A program made the position numbers and the translations under genes. From Natrinema salsiterrestre (GTDB taxonomy: Archaea; Halobacteriota; Halobacteria; Halobacteriales; Natrialbaceae): DNA of 64,000 nucleotides. Shown here in pieces: positions 24,796-33,924 of this stretch. The stretch covers positions 186,001-250,000 of the forward strand of contig NZ_JAMQOT010000006.1 in the NCBI RefSeq assembly GCF_029502005.1, read 5' to 3'. Below the pieces are notes generated by a model. That model had not been told where the DNA came from. It saw nothing but the letters and a program-made list of their open reading frames with translations, and made no database searches. Position 1 is the first letter of the stretch. Each line of letters begins with the position of its first letter.

Positions 24796-24851
24796 ACACG
24801 GCTCGAGCAACGCGAGAGCCGTGTGACCCACTGTCAGAGCAAGCTCTGACA
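24796..24851 (+). terminator. tandem hairpins after hisA
   Basis: ACACGGCTC/GAGCCGTGT (24796-24824) and TGTCAGAGC/GCTCTGACA (24832-24851) are two perfect 9-bp stems starting about 45 bases after the hisA stop. They may protect or end the hisA transcript; no T-tract follows immediately. Confidence 0.4.
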
Positions 24852-25073
24852 CGCATCGCAGAAGTAAGCTTCCGCTCAACGGGGGAGGGCAGGCCGTTCC
24901 CAGTTCGGTGACCGCGAGCGAGCGCAGCGAGCGAGCGGGCCGACGACCGATGTGGAGGGCCGCTGTGCGGCCCGGAACGGAGGGAGGAGCGTCTTCGTGA
25001 GCGGAGCGAACGAAGGCTCGGAAGTCGCAGCCCGCGAACGAAGTGAGCAGGAACGTCTTCCGGTGCTTTTGAT

Positions 25074-25151
25074 CGAAATTTTGCCGAGGGACGCGACGGC
25101 GTGCGGCAGCGTAGCTGCCGTCGCCGTCACAGACCGCAGAGCAAAATTTCG
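25074..25151. terminator. large nested palindrome, probable bidirectional terminator
   Basis: An outer 11-bp inverted repeat, CGAAATTTTGC (25074-25084) and GCAAAATTTCG (25141-25151), encloses an inner hairpin with GACGGCG/CGCCGTC and CGGCAGC/GCTGCCG arms (25095-25128). It abuts the trkH stop and lies between convergent genes; the outer arms supply T-tracts on both strands. Confidence 0.5.
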
Positions 25152-25152
25152 G

Positions 25153-26649
25153 TTATGATTTCCAGAACGTCGGCGTCAACAGCACGAGTACCGGGATGAT
25201 TTCGATGCGGCCGACCCACATCATGACGATCATCACCGTCCGAGTGAACGGCGAGAAGGCCAGGTAGTTGTCGAACGGGCCGGCGACGCCGAACGCGGGA
25301 CCGATGTTGAGGAAGATCGAGGCGGCGGCACCGAGCGCGTCGAACTCGTCGACGGGATTGCCGACGCGGGCCGAGTCGACGACGATGACGACCGTCAACA
25401 GGAAGAAGATCACCACCACGAGCATGACGTACGTGAAGACGTCGCCGACGGTCTCCTCGTCGATCACGGCGTCGTCGAGTCGGACCGGGCGAACGGCGTC
25501 CGGGTGAACGGCGGTAAACAGGTTCCGACGAAACGTCTTACCGATGACCAGCCAGCGGAGCGACTTGATCGAACACGTCGTCGACCCGGCCATTCCCCCC
25601 GTGAACATACAGAGGAACAGCATGTGCTTCGCGCCGGGCGACCAGAGATCGAAATTCGCCGAGGCGTAGCCCGTCGTCGTCACCATCGAGACCACGTTGA
25701 ACAGGCCGTGACGGACCGTCGGCTCGAGTCCCATCGCGAGGTCGGGATCGAGCGCGAGGGTGACGACGACGATCGCCGTAACCGACGCGAGCAACCCGAG
25801 GTAGAAGCGGAACTCGTCGGACTCGAGGGGACGCCGGAACTCGCCCCGAGAGATCGCATAGAGGAGGACGAAGTTGGTCGCACCGAGGATCATGACGGGG
25901 ATCAGCGTCCACTGGACCGCCGGCGAAAACGCACCGATGCTGTCCGGCTGGGGCGAGAAGCCGGCGGTCGAGACGCTCGTAAGCGCGTGTGCGACGGCAT
26001 TGAACGGGTCCATTTCGGGTGCGATCCCGATCCAGGAGAGCGCAAGGAGGAGGAGCGTCGTGACGACCGTCAGTCCGACGTACAGTCCCCAGATGAGCCG
26101 CGCGGTCTCGTCGAGATGGGGCCGAAGTTTGCGGACGTTCTGCGTCTGGGATTCCGTTTCCATCAGCTGGGCGCCGCCGACGAGCAGATGGGAGAACAGG
26201 CCGATCGCGACGATCAGAATGCCGAGCCCCCCGAGCCACTGGAGGATCGCCCGCCAGAGCATGATCGATCGAGGGTGTGCATCGAAGTCAGCGATTACCG
26301 TCGCTCCCGTCGTCGTCACGCCGCTCGTACTCTCGAAGACGGCGTTGACCGGCCGTGCGAGCACACCGTTCCCCGCGAGGAGAAACGGGATCGCGCCGAC
26401 CAGCGCGACGCCGAGCCACGTCAGTGCGACCATCAGGAACGCCTCCCGCTGACCGATCTCGTGATGGTCCGTCAGCGCCTCGAGACCGACGCCGAGGACG
26501 ACGGTGACCGCGATCGTGACGAGAAAGGGAAGCGGATCGGTGCCGTCGACGAACGCGAGAGCGAGCGGCGCGCCTAACGGGACGGCGAGCCATTTCAGGA
26601 CCAGCCCGGTGAGACTACAGCTCGAGCGCCAGTCGACGCGAATCAACAT
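25153..26649 (-). CDS. trkH: TrkH-type potassium uptake channel subunit
   Basis: A 498-residue membrane protein with the four-fold channel repeat. The filter loops are TSGVTTTGATV, TSVSTAGFS, SMVTTTGYAS and FLNIGPAFG, each with the conserved glycine. It forms the K+ pore that, with a cytoplasmic TrkA gating ring, imports potassium for osmotic balance in salt-in halophiles. No trkA gene is adjacent. A TGTTATTCC stretch about 27-32 bases upstream suggests its own promoter, although a small membrane protein gene lies 114 bases upstream on the same strand. Confidence 0.93.
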   Translation of the reverse strand: MLIRVDWRSSCSLTGLVLKWLAVPLGAPLALAFVDGTDPLPFLVTIAVTVVLGVGLEALTDHHEIGQREAFLMVALTWLGVALVGAIPFLLAGNGVLARPVNAVFESTSGVTTTGATVIADFDAHPRSIMLWRAILQWLGGLGILIVAIGLFSHLLVGGAQLMETESQTQNVRKLRPHLDETARLIWGLYVGLTVVTTLLLLALSWIGIAPEMDPFNAVAHALTSVSTAGFSPQPDSIGAFSPAVQWTLIPVMILGATNFVLLYAISRGEFRRPLESDEFRFYLGLLASVTAIVVVTLALDPDLAMGLEPTVRHGLFNVVSMVTTTGYASANFDLWSPGAKHMLFLCMFTGGMAGSTTCSIKSLRWLVIGKTFRRNLFTAVHPDAVRPVRLDDAVIDEETVGDVFTYVMLVVVIFFLLTVVIVVDSARVGNPVDEFDALGAAASIFLNIGPAFGVAGPFDNYLAFSPFTRTVMIVMMWVGRIEIIPVLVLLTPTFWKS

Positions 26650-26763
26650 CGAACAGCCGTATCTGTACGACCGAGCGGAATAACAGTTCGGATGGAACGA
26701 GACGGATCGAACCCGAGCGGGACGCGGACCGGCGGCCGAGGACTCAGGCGGCGACGCGAACCC

Positions 26764-27030
26764 TCAACCGTCGTAGCCGTGACCGACGTAGAGGGCGAGG
26801 ACGTTGGCCGCCAGCAAGGTGACGAACGTCACTATCACGGTCGTATCGCCGAGCCCCTGTACGAGGAGGGGAATGTACATGAAGGGCAAGGCGATAGCGG
26901 CCCAGAACGAGAGGAACTGGACGGGTCCTTTGAGCGAGCGGACGAACCGGTCGTAGTACTCGCGGCGGGGCGTTGCCTCGTGGTTCGACGGGGCGATCGA
27001 TTCGTTCGACAGGGGGGAGGGGTTGGACAT
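26764..27030 (-). CDS. small two-helix membrane protein upstream of trkH
   Basis: An 88-residue protein: a polar N-terminus (about 35 residues), then two hydrophobic helices (about 37-58 and 63-83) and a short tail ending YDG. Family not recognised. It lies 114 bases upstream of trkH on the same strand. A role in the same uptake system is only a guess from position. Confidence 0.6.
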   Translation of the reverse strand: MSNPSPLSNESIAPSNHEATPRREYYDRFVRSLKGPVQFLSFWAAIALPFMYIPLLVQGLGDTTVIVTFVTLLAANVLALYVGHGYDG

Positions 27031-27306
27031 CGAAGCGGGTCACCTCTGCTCGAGTAAGACATTCACCCAACCCATCATATAACAGGCCGAATATTGGCGC
27101 CGTTTCGGTCCGTTTTACCTCGTTAATGGTATACAACTGACGTTTTTAAACCGCTTTAGAAAGAGCCAGACATTTCATGATCGGTTTTAATTCCCTTATT
27201 CTGAATTGGCACCGGAACTGTCCGACTTCGATCAGGTTCCCCCGCCGGCGACGTGCCGAGGGCGACGAGCGGAATCCCCTTGTACCGGGGGCGGAATGAC
27301 TCTCTC

Positions 27307-27894
27307 ATGAGCGAGCGAACGGCGACTGTCACGCGCGAGACTGCCGAGACGACGATCGAGTGCACGCTCGAGATCGACGGCAGCGGCACGGCCACGGTCG
27401 ACACCGGCATCGGGTTCTTCGACCACATGTTGACGTCGTTCGCCAAGCACGGTCTGTTCGACCTCGCGGTGGAGTGCGACGGCGACCTCGAGATCGACGA
27501 CCACCACACGGTCGAAGACGTGGCGATCGTCCTCGGCGAGGCGCTCGACGAGGCGCTGGGCGACCGGGCTGGGATCGTTCGCTACGCCGACCGGCGGATC
27601 CCCCTGGACGAGGCCGTCGCGGGCGTGGTCGTCGACGTAAGCGGCCGGCCGCGGTTCTACTTCGACGGCACGTTCTCGCAGGCCCAGATCGGCGAGTTCA
27701 CCAGCGACATGGCGAGGCACTTCGGCGAGTCGCTCGCGATGAACGCCGGACTGACGCTCCACGTCGAGGTCGCGGGGGAGAACGCCCACCACGAGGTCGA
27801 GGCCCTGTTCAAGGCGCTGGCGCGGAGCCTCGACGACGCGACGCGGCTCGACGAGCGGCGGGAGGGGACGCCGAGTACGAAGGGAACGCTGTAG
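27307..27894 (+). CDS. hisB: imidazoleglycerol-phosphate dehydratase
   Basis: A 195-residue enzyme for the sixth step of histidine synthesis, dehydrating imidazoleglycerol-phosphate to imidazoleacetol-phosphate. The Mn-binding motifs DDHHTVED and HHEVEALFK are intact, as are GIGFFDHML and the Arg-rich start. Length is that of the monofunctional archaeal/fungal-type enzyme. The ATG at 27307 gives the family N-terminus; an upstream in-frame ATG at 27253 would add an unlikely extension. Convergent with the zinc-ribbon gene that follows. Confidence 0.95.
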   Translation: MSERTATVTRETAETTIECTLEIDGSGTATVDTGIGFFDHMLTSFAKHGLFDLAVECDGDLEIDDHHTVEDVAIVLGEALDEALGDRAGIVRYADRRIPLDEAVAGVVVDVSGRPRFYFDGTFSQAQIGEFTSDMARHFGESLAMNAGLTLHVEVAGENAHHEVEALFKALARSLDDATRLDERREGTPSTKGTL

Positions 27895-27961
27895 CCGTCG
27901 GTGGGGACACCTTTCCTCACCGTGTAACGGGAGCCGGACAGCGACCGGCGGTCGCGACCTG

Positions 27962-28723
27962 CTACGGGCGGCGAAGCCGTCCGTTCTCTTCGACGAACTC
28001 GCCGTCCTCGATCGCGTGATCGACGATCGCTTCGACCTCGTGACTCTCGAGCTCGTAAGCTCCGGCGGCGAGCTCTTCGACGGCGCTTCGTTTCATCGGG
28101 AATTCGCGGTTGCGGAGGAGACGGACGACCTTGTTGTACGCCGCCGGGGGCCGGCTCGGCGAGCCCGCCGACGGATCGGTCGACGACTCGGTCGGCGCGT
28201 CGTTTGGCTCCGGCCGGTCGTCGGCGTCGACCGCGTCCGCGGAATCGGACGTGGCCCCCGCGTCGGTCGTGGAGTCCGGCTCGGCCCCGCTTTCGTCCGC
28301 TCGCTCGTCGCGCTCGAAGGTGATCCCATCCTCGAGAACGGATTCCGTAGTCGATCCGGGTTCGGAGTCGGAAGCGGCCCCGTCTTCGGCGTCGGCTCCG
28401 TCTGTCGGGTCCGAGACGCTCGCGCTCGGGCTGGCCGTCCGAGATCGGTTCTCCGTCGACTCGTCGGCGGTGGCGACGACGGACCCGGAGCCGTCCGTTT
28501 CCCGGGTCGCAGTCGCCTCGTCCGTCCCGTTCTCGGGTCCCTTTCCGTCGGCACCGGCACGGGCGAGTAGCGGCTCGATGAGGGTCTCGAGGCGCTCCTT
28601 GCAGTCGGGGCAACAGACGACGCGGCGCTGTTCGGCCTCCGTCGGCTCGAGTTCGGGCGGGACGATCTCGAACGCGCCGACGGCGTCGGCGTCACAGAAG
28701 TCACAGTTCCGGAGTTCGCGCAT
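27962..28723 (-). CDS. zinc-ribbon protein with long acidic disordered linker
   Basis: A 253-residue protein of unknown function. The N-terminus begins MRELRNCDFCDADAVG and continues to CCPDC near residue 40, forming a four-cysteine zinc ribbon. Residues about 65-190 are Asp/Glu/Ser/Thr-rich and surely disordered. The last 60 residues (A-Y-N-K-V-V-R-L-L-R onwards) look like a small helical, perhaps winged-helix, domain. This zinc ribbon plus helical tail suggests nucleic-acid or protein binding, by inference only. The ATG at 28723 is chosen because it places the ribbon at the N-terminus. Confidence 0.65.
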   Translation of the reverse strand: MRELRNCDFCDADAVGAFEIVPPELEPTEAEQRRVVCCPDCKERLETLIEPLLARAGADGKGPENGTDEATATRETDGSGSVVATADESTENRSRTASPSASVSDPTDGADAEDGAASDSEPGSTTESVLEDGITFERDERADESGAEPDSTTDAGATSDSADAVDADDRPEPNDAPTESSTDPSAGSPSRPPAAYNKVVRLLRNREFPMKRSAVEELAAGAYELESHEVEAIVDHAIEDGEFVEENGRLRRP

Positions 28724-28835
28724 AGTGTCGGCTATCACGGAGGGAGTAAAAAACCACCCGTCAGACGGGCGTGCGGGCCGTCGAACCCCTCGCCGCTCAC
28801 GGGAGAGCCCGACTCGAGCGACGTCGATCACTGGG

Positions 28836-28844
28836 CATTATACT
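28836..28844 (+). promoter_or_regulatory. TATA box of the HTH-ACT regulator
   Basis: CATTATACT ends 25 bases before the ATG at 28870, giving a leaderless transcript and deciding that start. Confidence 0.6.
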
Positions 28845-28869
28845 GACGCGTCCGTACAGCCGACATCGA

Positions 28870-29373
28870 ATGTTCGACGAGATCATGGAGAAGTTCGAGG
28901 GATCGCCGAGTCAGCAGGCAGTTATTCGCCTGCTGCTCGAGCGGGGCTTCTCGGTCAACGACGACGGACGAGTCGTATCGGGCGGGATCGAAATTCCGAA
29001 CACGGGGATCGCCCGCGAGATCGGTGTCGACCGACGGGTCGTCGACTCGACGACCGACGTGATTCTCGAGGACCCCGAGCTGCGCCGGATCTTCCAGAAC
29101 ATCTCGCAGGTGCCGAGCCTGATGGATCTGGCACCGGTCCTCGACCTCACGGTGCTCTCTATCGAGGTCGGCGACGCCGAGCAGAAGGGAATCGTCGCCC
29201 AGGTCACGGGTACGCTGGCCGATCACGACATTTCGATCCGCCAGACGATCAGCGAGGATCCAGAGTTCACGGACGAACCGCGACTCTACCTGATCACCGA
29301 CGAGGAGCTCCCGGGTGACGTGATCACCGCGATCCGCGACCTCGAGTTCGTCCGGAAGATCGAAATTCAGTGA
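28870..29373 (+). CDS. amino-acid-binding regulator, HTH plus ACT domains
   Basis: A 167-residue protein. Residues 1-75 form a helix-turn-helix-like region (Q-Q-A-V-I-R-L-L-L, then IAREIGVDRRVVDST). Residues 92-167 form an ACT domain starting L-D-L-T-V-L-S-I-E-V, with the GIVAQVTGTLADHDISIRQ segment. This is the archaeal family annotated as ACT-containing regulator of amino-acid metabolism. It probably binds an amino acid and controls biosynthetic genes; target and ligand are not shown by the sequence. Convergent with the DUF7522 gene (16-base gap). Confidence 0.78.
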   Translation: MFDEIMEKFEGSPSQQAVIRLLLERGFSVNDDGRVVSGGIEIPNTGIAREIGVDRRVVDSTTDVILEDPELRRIFQNISQVPSLMDLAPVLDLTVLSIEVGDAEQKGIVAQVTGTLADHDISIRQTISEDPEFTDEPRLYLITDEELPGDVITAIRDLEFVRKIEIQ

Positions 29374-29389
29374 GCGCGGTCCCGACGGC

Positions 29390-29797
29390 TCACTCCTCGC
29401 GCTCGACGGCGACGGTGTCCGCGAAGCTATCGAGTACCGACGCGAGCGCGCTCGTGAGTTCCTCGAACCGCTCCATCGACATCTCGTCGGTCGTCACCCA
29501 GACGCCGTGTGGACCGCGGATGACCCGCGACAGGTAGCCGTTCTCGAACATCCGAATCGTCGCCTGATACTCGCCGAGTTGCGTGTTCCGGTAGGCCGAC
29601 TGCGAGCGAAAGCCCAGCCGCTCGTGTTCGGCGAACCCGATCAGATCGGCGGTCTGCTCCAGATCCGATCGGAGATACAGCTGCTCGACGTCGTCCTCGG
29701 TGAAGTACGTGATACTGCGCAGTTCGTCGCCGACCGTCGTCCGACAGACGCTGTGGAGCTCGCTCTCGAGCTCGGAGTCGATAGTCTCACCGTTCAT
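29390..29797 (-). CDS. DUF7522-family protein
   Basis: A 135-residue acidic soluble protein beginning MNGETIDSELESELHSVCRT. It contains the family-like stretches TTVGDELRSITYFTEDDVEQLYLR and LGEYQATIRMFENGYLSRV. I recognise it as the haloarchaeal DUF7522 family, often present in several copies and without a known function. The frame is open upstream, but the extension is proline/arginine-rich and unlikely. The start could be the GTG four codons earlier. Confidence 0.7.
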   Translation of the reverse strand: MNGETIDSELESELHSVCRTTVGDELRSITYFTEDDVEQLYLRSDLEQTADLIGFAEHERLGFRSQSAYRNTQLGEYQATIRMFENGYLSRVIRGPHGVWVTTDEMSMERFEELTSALASVLDSFADTVAVEREE

Positions 29798-29980
29798 GTG
29801 TGCACACAGCGCACGGAGGGACAATAGCGTAGGGGTCCGGGCGAAACGTTCGGGTGTCGAACTCGTTTTCTCGCGCCGAACGGACCGACGGCCTCTTTTC
29901 GCCGGCCGAGGTACCACAGCCATGGCCAGCCTCGAGGGGCGACACCGAGACCGACGGCGAGACGCGGCGGGTGAGCGGCC

Positions 29981-30604
29981 GTGAGCGGGGCGTATCGTAC
30001 CGTCGCGGAGCCGGCCACCGCCGAGTTCGTCGTGCAGGGCTCGGAGTTCATCGGTCACGTCCGGCCCGTCCAATCGGTCGACGCGGCCGAGGACTTCGTC
30101 GATGCCGTCCGCGAGGAGTACGCCGATGCCACGCACAACGTCCCCGCCTACCGAGTGCGGGCCGGCGACGAGGAAAGCGATGGCCACTTCCTGCGCGAGT
30201 ACTCGAGCGACGACGGCGAGCCCTCTGGGTCGGCCGGGAAACCGGCGCTGAACGTCCTCACCCAGCGAGAGCTCGAGAACTGCGCGGTCGTCGTGACCCG
30301 CTACTACGGCGGGACGAACCTCGGCGTCGGCGGTCTCGTCCGCGCGTACTCCCGGGCGGTGAAAGACGCCGTCGAGAACGCTGGTGTCCTCGAGGAACGG
30401 CCCCACGAGCAGGTCGAGATCACCGTCGAATACGACGACTCCGGAACCGTCCGCTCGATCCTCGAGAGCGAGGGCTACGAATTCGAGGCCGACTACGAGG
30501 CCGCGGTCAGCTTCGACGTCCGCGTTCCGATCGCGGAGGGCGAGGCGTTACGGGATCGGATTCGGAGCGCGACGAGCGGTCGGGCCGACCTCTCGACCGA
30601 GTGA
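29981..30604 (+). CDS. IMPACT/YigZ-family protein
   Basis: A 207-residue UPF0029 protein. The N-terminal domain shows the family signature F-V-V-Q-G-S-E-F-I, ATHNVPAYR and YYGGTNLGVGGLVRAYS. A C-terminal ferredoxin-like half (about 135-207) follows. YigZ/IMPACT proteins are linked to translation control in eukaryotes; the archaeal role is unknown. Start is a GTG, preceded only by a weak GGGTGA word. Confidence 0.88.
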   Translation: MSGAYRTVAEPATAEFVVQGSEFIGHVRPVQSVDAAEDFVDAVREEYADATHNVPAYRVRAGDEESDGHFLREYSSDDGEPSGSAGKPALNVLTQRELENCAVVVTRYYGGTNLGVGGLVRAYSRAVKDAVENAGVLEERPHEQVEITVEYDDSGTVRSILESEGYEFEADYEAAVSFDVRVPIAEGEALRDRIRSATSGRADLSTE

Positions 30605-30648
30605 CCGTGCGGGCGCGACCGGTCCGAGAAATCGGCGGTCCGGCTTCG

Positions 30649-31515
30649 CTATCGTGTGCCGGCCTCCTCGAGGCGGCGTTCGATCGCCGCGAGGACGGCC
30701 TCGGGGTCCTCGAGCTCGTCGCGGTCGAACCGCCAGTCGAAGAAGCCGCGATCGATGACGAGTTCGTCGTTTCGAAGGCGGACGTGGGAGACTGATTTCC
30801 ACGGGACGAACTCCTGCATGTACGGACGCGTCATGACGATCCCGGCCTCGTAAACGCGAACCTCGGGTGGGGTGTCGGGCTCACCCGGGAGCCACTGCTC
30901 GACTCGACCGCGAGCGGGGCCGAAAGCCACAACAGTGGTTGCCAAACCGACCCAGGTGACAGCAGTCAACGGTTCACCGGAGACGCCGTGAATGACGGCC
31001 AGGCCACCCCACGCGAAAACGAGAAGGCGGTCGTGGTTTACGAAGCTAGACGGCTCCCACTGCCACGTCTCGAGAGGCTCGTCGCAGGTGACCGCATCCA
31101 CGTAGCGGTTCTCCGCACACCTCGCGACGACGAGTCCCGCGACGGCGACGCCGAACGTCGATCCGAGGGCGACGACCCCGGATCGCGATTCGACGACGCC
31201 GAGCAGCGAGACGAGGACGGTGAGGACGAGCAGCGCCATCGAGACGGCGATCGTCACTCGGCGCGGCCACGTCCGACCGAGCCAGACGGGCAGTCCGTGG
31301 AGGCGTCTCGTGAGAACGACACCGACCGCACTCCCGACCAGGAAGGCCGCGAACGCGGTTCCGAGGAGGGCGATCGTCGACGGTGCGTTCGGTTCGACGA
31401 CCGTCGTCGCGCTACCCGCGACGATGACTCCCGTATAGACACCGAACACGACCTGAAATACCCCGTCCGGGGGTCCGGATTCGGGGTCGGCAGTCGCCTT
31501 CGTGTTCCGGCCCAC
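30649..31515 (-). CDS. membrane protein with C-terminal PH-like domain
   Basis: A 288-residue protein with about six hydrophobic helices in the first 200 residues. The cytosolic tail begins PPEVRVYEAGIVMTRPYMQEF and continues to VPWKSVSHVRL, the strand pattern of bacterial PH-like (bPH/DUF5673-type) domains. Function unknown. AT-rich DNA upstream (around 31541-31556) could hold its promoter. Convergent with the IMPACT gene. Confidence 0.65.
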   Translation of the reverse strand: MGRNTKATADPESGPPDGVFQVVFGVYTGVIVAGSATTVVEPNAPSTIALLGTAFAAFLVGSAVGVVLTRRLHGLPVWLGRTWPRRVTIAVSMALLVLTVLVSLLGVVESRSGVVALGSTFGVAVAGLVVARCAENRYVDAVTCDEPLETWQWEPSSFVNHDRLLVFAWGGLAVIHGVSGEPLTAVTWVGLATTVVAFGPARGRVEQWLPGEPDTPPEVRVYEAGIVMTRPYMQEFVPWKSVSHVRLRNDELVIDRGFFDWRFDRDELEDPEAVLAAIERRLEEAGTR

Positions 31516-31644
31516 GACTACAAAATCTTCTCACTCGACTGTTAAAATATTTTTCATAACGGGCGGTCTGATTCGGACCCGGGTTCGAAACGGCCAGCGG
31601 ATACTCGAGTGTCGACGCCTTCTCGAGACCCGAAGCTGGGGACG

Positions 31645-31656
31645 AAATATATAATC
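31645..31656 (+). promoter_or_regulatory. TATA box of the S9 peptidase gene
   Basis: AAATATATAATC, one of the strongest TATA boxes in the window, ends 20 bases before the ATG at 31677. The centre-to-start distance of about 27 indicates leaderless mRNA. Confidence 0.65.
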
Positions 31657-31676
31657 GGTCGGATTCGACAGCGGGT

Positions 31677-33791
31677 ATGAACGAAATCGAGGCTGTCGAC
31701 TACCATGACATCGCCAGCGTGGGGGAGCCCCGACTCTCGCCGGACGACGAGCGCGTCGCGTTCGTCGCGCAGCGTCCCGAGGACGAGGAGTCGTACGCGA
31801 CGACGATTCACGTCGTTCCGATCGGCGGCGGCGAACCGACGCAGTTCACCGTCAGCGACGGGGTGGACAGCCAGCCCCGGTGGAGTCCCGACGGCGAGTA
31901 CCTCGCGTTCGCCAGCACCCGCGGCGAAGAGGGCGACCGCGAGCAGGTCTGGATCCTGCCGACGGACGGCGGTGAGGCCCGGCGAGTCACGTCGGTCGTC
32001 GGCGGCGTCACCGACCTCGAGTGGAGCCCGGACGGCTCGCGACTGCTCTTTACCCAGCGAGTTACCGCGGCCGACCGAGAGGCGGAGCGCGATCGGTCCG
32101 TCTATCCCGACTACGAGCGTGACGAGCCGGATCCGCGCGTGATCGACCGCATGATCTACCGTGCGGACACGGCGTACCTCGACGGCCGACGCAGTCACGT
32201 CTACGTCCTCGAGGTCGAGCCGGCGCTCTCGAATAGCCCGGAGCCGGACGGCGACGCGGTCACGCGGCTCACCGGCGACGACGAGCCGGTCGACGGCGAC
32301 CGCGACTACGTCGCCCCCACGTGGGGTGACGAAGAGACCGTCTACTACGCCGCCAAGACCGGCGACGAGCCCGACGACTCGCTCGAATACGAGCTATTCG
32401 AGCATGACCTCGAGACCGAGGCAGTCGAGGCTATCACCACCACGACGGGCTGGCTCGAGTCGATCGACGCCACCGCGGACGGCAGGATCGCGTTCGAGTA
32501 CACGCCGGAAGAAAGGGCGTCGATGCGCCAGACGGAGATTCGCGTCCACGACCGCGAGGACGGGACGGAAACCACACCGACGGCACCGCTGGATCGGACC
32601 GTCGGCTACCGGTGTACGTTCCAGTGGGGGCCCGACGGCGACGCGCTCTACTTCACAACGCCAGACGAGGGCTCGCGCGTCGTCTGGTCGGTTCCCGGCG
32701 ACGCGAGCGGGGAGCCGACGGCGGTCTACGGCGACGGCGTGACCGTCGAGTCGTTCGACGTCGGTCGGAACGCGATCGCCTACGTCCAGAGCGAGTGGGA
32801 CCACCCCGGCGACGTCTTCGTGACGACCCGGGGCGGCCGCGAGACGACCCGACTGACGCGGATCAACGACGAGTATCTCGCGGACCGGCCCGTCCGCCAG
32901 CCGGAAGAGATCCGGTTCGAGAGCGACGAAGACGCCGGCCGGCTACAGGGGTGGTTCCTCACCCCGCCCGACTTCGATCCCGACGAGACCTACCCGCTCG
33001 TCGTCGAGATTCACGGCGGCCCGCACGCCCACTGGACGACGACCGGCACGATGTGGCACGAGTTCCAGACGCTCGCGGCGCGGGGCTACGTCGTCTTCTG
33101 GTGCAATCCGCGGGGGTCGACGGGCTACGGCGAGGACCGGGCGACGGCCATCGAACGCGACTGGGGAGCGGTCACGCTGACCGACGTCCTCGCCGGCGTC
33201 GACGCGGTCTGCGAGCGCGATTTCGTCGACGCCGACAACGCGTTCGTCACCGGCGGTAGCTTCGGCGGATTCATGACCGCCTGGACGGTCGGCCACACCG
33301 ACCGGTTCCGCGCGGCCGTCTCCCAGCGGGGCGTCTACGACCTCACCGGTTTCTACGGCTCGACGGACGCCTTCAAACTCGTCGAAGGCGACTTCGGGAC
33401 GACGCCCTGGGAGGAGCCCGAGTTCCTCTGGGAGCAGTCACCCGTCGCCGCCGTCCCCGAGGTCGACACGCCCACCCTCGTGATGCACTCGGACCGCGAC
33501 TACCGCACGCCGGCGAACACGGCCGAGCTGTTCTACCTCGGGCTGCGGAAACACCGCGTCGACACCCGACTCGTCCGCTACCCCCGCGAGGGCCACGAGC
33601 TCTCCCGCTCCGGCGAGCCGGCACACGTCGTCGACCGCATCGAGCGCATCGCCCGCTGGTTCGACGGCTACTCGGACCACCACGAGGCTCCGCCGGCGCT
33701 CGAGCGCGACCCCGAGGCGGGCCTCTCCGCGGGGTCGGACGAATCGGGCGAGAAAGGGGCGGCTGACGACGACACGGACACGACGGCGTGA
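31677..33791 (+). CDS. S9-family serine peptidase (acylaminoacyl-peptidase-like)
   Basis: A 704-residue prolyl-oligopeptidase-clan enzyme. The N-terminal 400 residues form a beta-propeller with TolB-like blades (SPDDERVAFVA, SPDGEYLAFAS, SPDGSRLLFT). The C-terminal alpha/beta-hydrolase domain has the nucleophile in GGSFGGF (Ser528), an Asp in HSDRDYRTP (about 608) and the His in REGHEL (640). It likely trims oligopeptides or N-acyl peptides in the cytoplasm, as no signal peptide is seen. The C-terminal 25 residues are acidic and disordered. Confidence 0.92.
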   Translation: MNEIEAVDYHDIASVGEPRLSPDDERVAFVAQRPEDEESYATTIHVVPIGGGEPTQFTVSDGVDSQPRWSPDGEYLAFASTRGEEGDREQVWILPTDGGEARRVTSVVGGVTDLEWSPDGSRLLFTQRVTAADREAERDRSVYPDYERDEPDPRVIDRMIYRADTAYLDGRRSHVYVLEVEPALSNSPEPDGDAVTRLTGDDEPVDGDRDYVAPTWGDEETVYYAAKTGDEPDDSLEYELFEHDLETEAVEAITTTTGWLESIDATADGRIAFEYTPEERASMRQTEIRVHDREDGTETTPTAPLDRTVGYRCTFQWGPDGDALYFTTPDEGSRVVWSVPGDASGEPTAVYGDGVTVESFDVGRNAIAYVQSEWDHPGDVFVTTRGGRETTRLTRINDEYLADRPVRQPEEIRFESDEDAGRLQGWFLTPPDFDPDETYPLVVEIHGGPHAHWTTTGTMWHEFQTLAARGYVVFWCNPRGSTGYGEDRATAIERDWGAVTLTDVLAGVDAVCERDFVDADNAFVTGGSFGGFMTAWTVGHTDRFRAAVSQRGVYDLTGFYGSTDAFKLVEGDFGTTPWEEPEFLWEQSPVAAVPEVDTPTLVMHSDRDYRTPANTAELFYLGLRKHRVDTRLVRYPREGHELSRSGEPAHVVDRIERIARWFDGYSDHHEAPPALERDPEAGLSAGSDESGEKGAADDDTDTTA

Positions 33792-33893
33792 CGCGAGCGG
33801 GCGCTCAAACGTCCGCTTCGTCTGGATCCCGCCGAGACGAATTCCGCAGACGGGGACCGGGTTCGACCGGAAACGAGGGGGTTACGGGGAACA

Positions 33894-33900
33894 CCTATAC
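33894..33900 (+). promoter_or_regulatory. TATA box of the DUF2892-like gene
   Basis: CCTATAC lies 25 bases before the ATG at 33925. Confidence 0.5.
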
Positions 33901-33924
33901 CTGCGTCTCGCTCGTCCGTCCAAT

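Larger units (their letters stand above)
24753..25152. other. intergenic region between convergent hisA and trkH
   Basis: 400 bases without a gene. It contains two hairpins just after hisA (24796-24851), a stretch of GAGCGAGC/GCTCGCTC-type low complexity near 24911-24935 and a large two-level palindrome next to the trkH stop (25074-25151). Confidence 0.6.

Noticed and set aside
24905-24940. GAGCGAGC-type repeats as a CRISPR or tandem array
   Set aside because: Short, irregular and without spacers; common GC-rich intergenic low complexity.
31556-31625. GGGTTCGAAA word resembling a tRNA T-arm
   Set aside because: No acceptor, D or anticodon stems can be built around it.
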